64,000 nt of DNA from JBOCEF01 sp050586345 (GTDB lineage Bacteria > Pseudomonadota > Alphaproteobacteria > Rhodobacterales > Rhodobacteraceae): the NCBI RefSeq assembly GCF_050586345.1, contig NZ_JBOCEF010000012.1, forward strand, positions 1 through 64,000, given 5' to 3'. The translations under genes and the position numbers were made by a program. This document shows positions 61,454-64,000 of this stretch, one piece after another (the stretch's first letter is position 1; each line of letters starts with the position of its first letter). Below the pieces are notes generated by a model. That model saw only the letters and a program-made list of their open reading frames with translations. It was not told the origin of the DNA and did not search any database.

Positions 61454-62185
61454 TCAGTCCTCGAGCTTCGCGGCCCCGAGCACCGGGCCGACGCGGCCCT
61501 GCTGCACGATCACGGCGATGCCGTCCGCGCCCTCGGGCGCCGGGGCCATGATCCGCTGCGCGCCCGCGCCGGCGCTGACCCGGCCGATCTTCATCCAGCT
61601 GCCGACCACGTTGCGATGCGCGCTGACCCGGCCTGCGTTCTCGCCGCGCTTGATGCGCACCGGCTCGGGGCGGGTTTCGTAGCCCACCAGCCAGACCACC
61701 GCCTCGCCCGTGAACGGCCCCTGCGGGACCAGCTCGGCCCACAGGCCGTCGGCGTCGCGGGTCAGCGTCACCGCGATCGGGTCCACCTGCGCGGCGGCGG
61801 CGGACAGGGCCGCGCGCACCTCGGACCGGCGGCTGCCGACCACCCGGGCCTGCCCGTCGATCACCATCTGCGGGGTGTAGACCGAGCGCGCGCCGATCAT
61901 GTCGCGATAGGCGATCTGCCGCTCGGTGAAGGCATGGCGCGCATGGGTGTCGCGCCAGCCGAGATAGTCCCAGTAATCCACGTGCAGCGACAGCGCGATC
62001 ACCCCCGGCGCGTCCGCCAGCTCGGACAGGTAGGCGTCCGCGGGCGGGCAGGAGGCGCAGCCCTGGCTGGTGTAGAGCTCGATCACCACCGGCTCCCCGG
62101 CCAGCGCGCCTCCGCCCGCCCCGGCCAGCAGCGGCAGCGACAGGAGGGCGGCGCGGCAGCGGCGGAGAAGGGCGGGAAGGATCAT
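61454..62185 (-). CDS. DUF1223 family, thioredoxin-like exported protein
   Basis: 243 residues with a signal peptide (LLSLPLLAGAGGGALAGE). VIELYTSQGCASCPPADAYL carries the CxxC of the DUF1223 thioredoxin-like fold, then HVDYWDYLGWRD and YTPQMVIDGQARVVGSR, all characteristic of the family. Function unknown, probably periplasmic. Upstream, 62186-62451 is non-coding and holds a long G-run near 62435. Confidence 0.93.
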   Translation of the reverse strand: MILPALLRRCRAALLSLPLLAGAGGGALAGEPVVIELYTSQGCASCPPADAYLSELADAPGVIALSLHVDYWDYLGWRDTHARHAFTERQIAYRDMIGARSVYTPQMVIDGQARVVGSRRSEVRAALSAAAAQVDPIAVTLTRDADGLWAELVPQGPFTGEAVVWLVGYETRPEPVRIKRGENAGRVSAHRNVVGSWMKIGRVSAGAGAQRIMAPAPEGADGIAVIVQQGRVGPVLGAAKLED

Positions 62186-62451
62186 GCGCAGGGCTCCGTG
62201 CGGGGGGCGTCAGGTGCAAGGGCGACGGGACGGAACGCCCGCCGCGCTTCCTGAACTAGCCCTGACCGCCCGCCAAGGCGAGTCAACCCTGCGAGAGCGC
62301 GCCGCCCCGGCCCGGCGCCGTGCCCGTGACGCCGCAGGCGCCGCCCCGCGCGGCGGCGCGCGGCGGCGGAGAGCTGGGGCGGGGCGGGGGCGAGGCGGAA
62401 GGAGGCGGGGCCGCGCGTCGGTGGCGACGGGGCGCGGGGGGGGGGGCGGGT

Positions 62452-62889
62452 TTACCAGCGCCGGGTGCGGGACAGGAAGGCCTCGGCCTCGGCCCCGAAG
62501 GCGGCGCGCAGGCCGGCCTCCTCGTCGCGCACGAAGCGCCGGTCGATGACGGCGATGAAGATGAAGGGCGGGACCAGCGCCGTCAGCGCCCCCAGGTGCA
62601 GCGCCCAGCCGAGCAGGATCAGCGCCATGCCGGTATACATCGGGTTGCGGTTGAGCCGGTACGGCCCCGACGCCACCAGCGCCGTGGGGCGGGCGCGCGG
62701 ATGGACGGTGGTGTCCCGGGCCCGGAAATGCAGCGCCGCCCAGAGGATCAGCCCGAAGCCGAGCAGCGCGGGCGCGATGACGAGGAGCGTGTCCGCCTCA
62801 TACCTCAGCCCGGGCGAGACCCGGGCCAGCGCGGCTTCGACCGCGCCTGCGGCCAGCATCCACAGCGGCGGGATTTCCAGTCGGCGCAT
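62452..62889 (-). CDS. Isoprenylcysteine carboxyl methyltransferase (ICMT)/PEMT-family membrane protein
   Basis: 145 residues with three or four membrane segments and the family's motif GPYRLNRNPMYTGMALILLG, where S-adenosylmethionine binds. Bacterial members methylate small lipophilic acceptors; the substrate is unknown. Confidence 0.88.
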   Translation of the reverse strand: MRRLEIPPLWMLAAGAVEAALARVSPGLRYEADTLLVIAPALLGFGLILWAALHFRARDTTVHPRARPTALVASGPYRLNRNPMYTGMALILLGWALHLGALTALVPPFIFIAVIDRRFVRDEEAGLRAAFGAEAEAFLSRTRRW

Positions 62890-62931
62890 GGCGGGGCCCT
62901 TTCCGCTTCGGCGGGCCCCGCCTTGCGGGGC

Positions 62932-63207
62932 CTAGTGCAGCTGGTACTCGGCCGTCACGTAGCGCAGCTCTTTCGGCCCGATCAAGGCGTGATGCACGAG
63001 GCGCACCGAATGCAAAGGCCCGTCCAGTTCGCGGTCCCAGAAGTCGAGGAACGCCTGCAGGCGGGGGAATTTCGGGGCGATGTCGTAGTCCTGCCAGGTG
63101 AAGGTCTGCAGGATCCGCCGCGCGTCGGGCAGGCGGTAGGTGATCTCGGCGGTTGCGAGGGAGTAGCCGGCAAGTTGCTTACGGAAATCCTCGTCGACTT
63201 TTCTCAT
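62932..63207 (-). CDS. Usg-family protein
   Basis: 91 residues from ATG 63207 (MRKVDEDFRKQLAGYSLATA). Matches the small alphaproteobacterial Usg family in AEITYRLPDARRILQTFTWQ, DYDIAPKFPRLQAFLDFW and ELDGPLHSVRLVH, known for association with trp genes. Function unknown. The 282 bp upstream, up to 63490, shows no gene and is locally AT-rich around 63340-63410. Confidence 0.9.
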   Translation of the reverse strand: MRKVDEDFRKQLAGYSLATAEITYRLPDARRILQTFTWQDYDIAPKFPRLQAFLDFWDRELDGPLHSVRLVHHALIGPKELRYVTAEYQLH

Positions 63208-63489
63208 GCTGCGCTCCGTTCGTCTTCTCCTTCCATGGATCACGCGGCCCCCGCGCGGCGTGCGTTGCGGCACGGGCCCGGCGGGGCGCGACAGGGAAAT
63301 GGTCAGGGCAGAATGGTGAACAAATCCAGCGCTTATCGCCGGCGCCGCATGATTTTTGCGCCGCGGCGCCGGGCAGGGCATGCGCGGGATTTACATATGG
63401 GCCCCGTGCTTTACCATGCGCGCAGCAGGGTTTGCGGCCCGCTTCGGCGCCGCGATGCAGCACGCAGCGCGCGCTGCCCCGCCGCCCCC

Positions 63490-64000
63490 TCAGACGGGGA
63501 ACTGCGCGGCGAAGGCTGATTCGCCCAAGCGCGTGATCCGCAGCGCCCGCGACCCGTCCCGCCGCGCGGCCCAGCCCTTCTCCAGCGCCAGCGAGAGCAC
63601 CGCCGCCCCCGCGCCGCCCGCAAGGTGGGTGCGCCGCTCGGACCAGTCGAGGCAGGCGCGGCAGACCGGGCGGCGGGATGCGGCCAGCGCCTCGGCGTCC
63701 ACCCCGAGGCCCGAGAGGAACGCGGCGCCGCCGGGCGAAAGCCGCCCGCGCTCGCCCTGCATCTCCAGCATTCCGCGGGCCGAGAGGCTGTCCCAGATCC
63801 GCACCCCCAGCGCCCCGGCGATGTGGTCGTAGCAGGTGCGGGCGGCGCGCAGCTCGGGGTCGCGCGGGCCGGGGCGGGCGCGGGCGGGGCCGCGCGCCTC
63901 GGAAAACCCCATCAGCGCCTCCAGCGCCGCCGCCGCCTCGGGGCCCGCCAGCGCGTAGTACCGCGCCCGGCCCTGGGACCGGCGGATCAGAAGCCCGCCC
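63490..64000 (-). CDS. ArsR-family winged-helix regulator (5' end outside window)
   Basis: The visible 170 codons start inside the wing (LIRRSQGRARYYALAGPEAA) and run into the family's C-terminal domain (ARTCYDHIAGALGVRIWDSL, RACLDWSERRTHLAGGAGAA, KGWAARRDGSRALRITRLGE). The start and recognition helix lie beyond base 64000. CLDWSERRTHLAG is typical of a regulator subgroup with an added C-terminal domain; the ligand is unknown. Confidence 0.85.
   Translation of the reverse strand, partial: GGLLIRRSQGRARYYALAGPEAAAALEALMGFSEARGPARARPGPRDPELRAARTCYDHIAGALGVRIWDSLSARGMLEMQGERGRLSPGGAAFLSGLGVDAEALAASRRPVCRACLDWSERRTHLAGGAGAAVLSLALEKGWAARRDGSRALRITRLGESAFAAQFPV

Overview
The window is very GC-rich, gene-dense bacterial DNA with strong third-position GC bias, so long antisense open frames are everywhere. 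The gene set points to an alphaproteobacterium, most likely of the order Rhodobacterales: a Usg-family protein, a PutR/PutA pair, a 181-residue IF-3 with a probable non-AUG start, DUF1223, a CYP199A-like P450 and NMT1-type ABC transporters. I see no insertion sequence, integrase, prophage or CRISPR array.

Layout. 1-117: initiator tRNA and its terminator. 283-4062: a large exported beta-helix protein. 4307-13829 (all minus strand): a LysR regulator followed by nine tightly packed genes encoding a 2-oxoglutarate/Fe(II)-type dioxygenase, an alpha/beta hydrolase, an NMT1-type ABC importer, a CDA-fold deaminase and a three-subunit molybdenum hydroxylase. This looks like an uptake and degradation operon for a nitrogen heterocycle of unknown identity. 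14190-21055: an FG-GAP propeller protein with a duplicated lectin-like module, a modular periplasmic repeat/PDZ protein and a two-gene membrane cassette. 21110-23294: a divergent FMN split-barrel protein and MocR regulator. 23213-33155 (minus): an HscC-type Hsp70 overlapping a J-like membrane protein that lacks HPD, a second membrane protein, a 1.2-kb gene-free stretch, and two overlapping acidic, disordered coiled-coil proteins. 33238-36527: divergent oxyR and katG.

36665-42262 is the most informative part. A guanidine-I (ykkC) riboswitch on the minus strand at 42141-42262 leads an NMT1-type ABC importer. It is followed by an arginase-superfamily enzyme that I read as a nickel-dependent guanidine hydrolase (GdmH), an extremely His-rich protein, and a 56-residue His-containing membrane peptide. 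No HypA/HypB-like nickel chaperones are visible here, so the two His-rich proteins may be an alternative metal-delivery module. A small unrelated gene sits on the opposite strand inside this cluster.

43060-47974: a partial catechol (beta-ketoadipate) gene set with catB, a LysR regulator, an intradiol dioxygenase and an SCP2-like/alpha-beta hydrolase fusion. The promoter regions of catB and catA share GGTAT/ATACC dyads. 48007-52075: putR/putA. 52156-55834: a CMD-family protein, tRNA-Glu, recJ and infC. 56000-57788: a P450 and MarR gene pair behind two near-identical palindromes. 57953-64000: a DMT transporter, a MATE transporter overlapping an LpxL-type acyltransferase, DUF1223, an ICMT-family methyltransferase, Usg, and a truncated ArsR regulator at the window edge.
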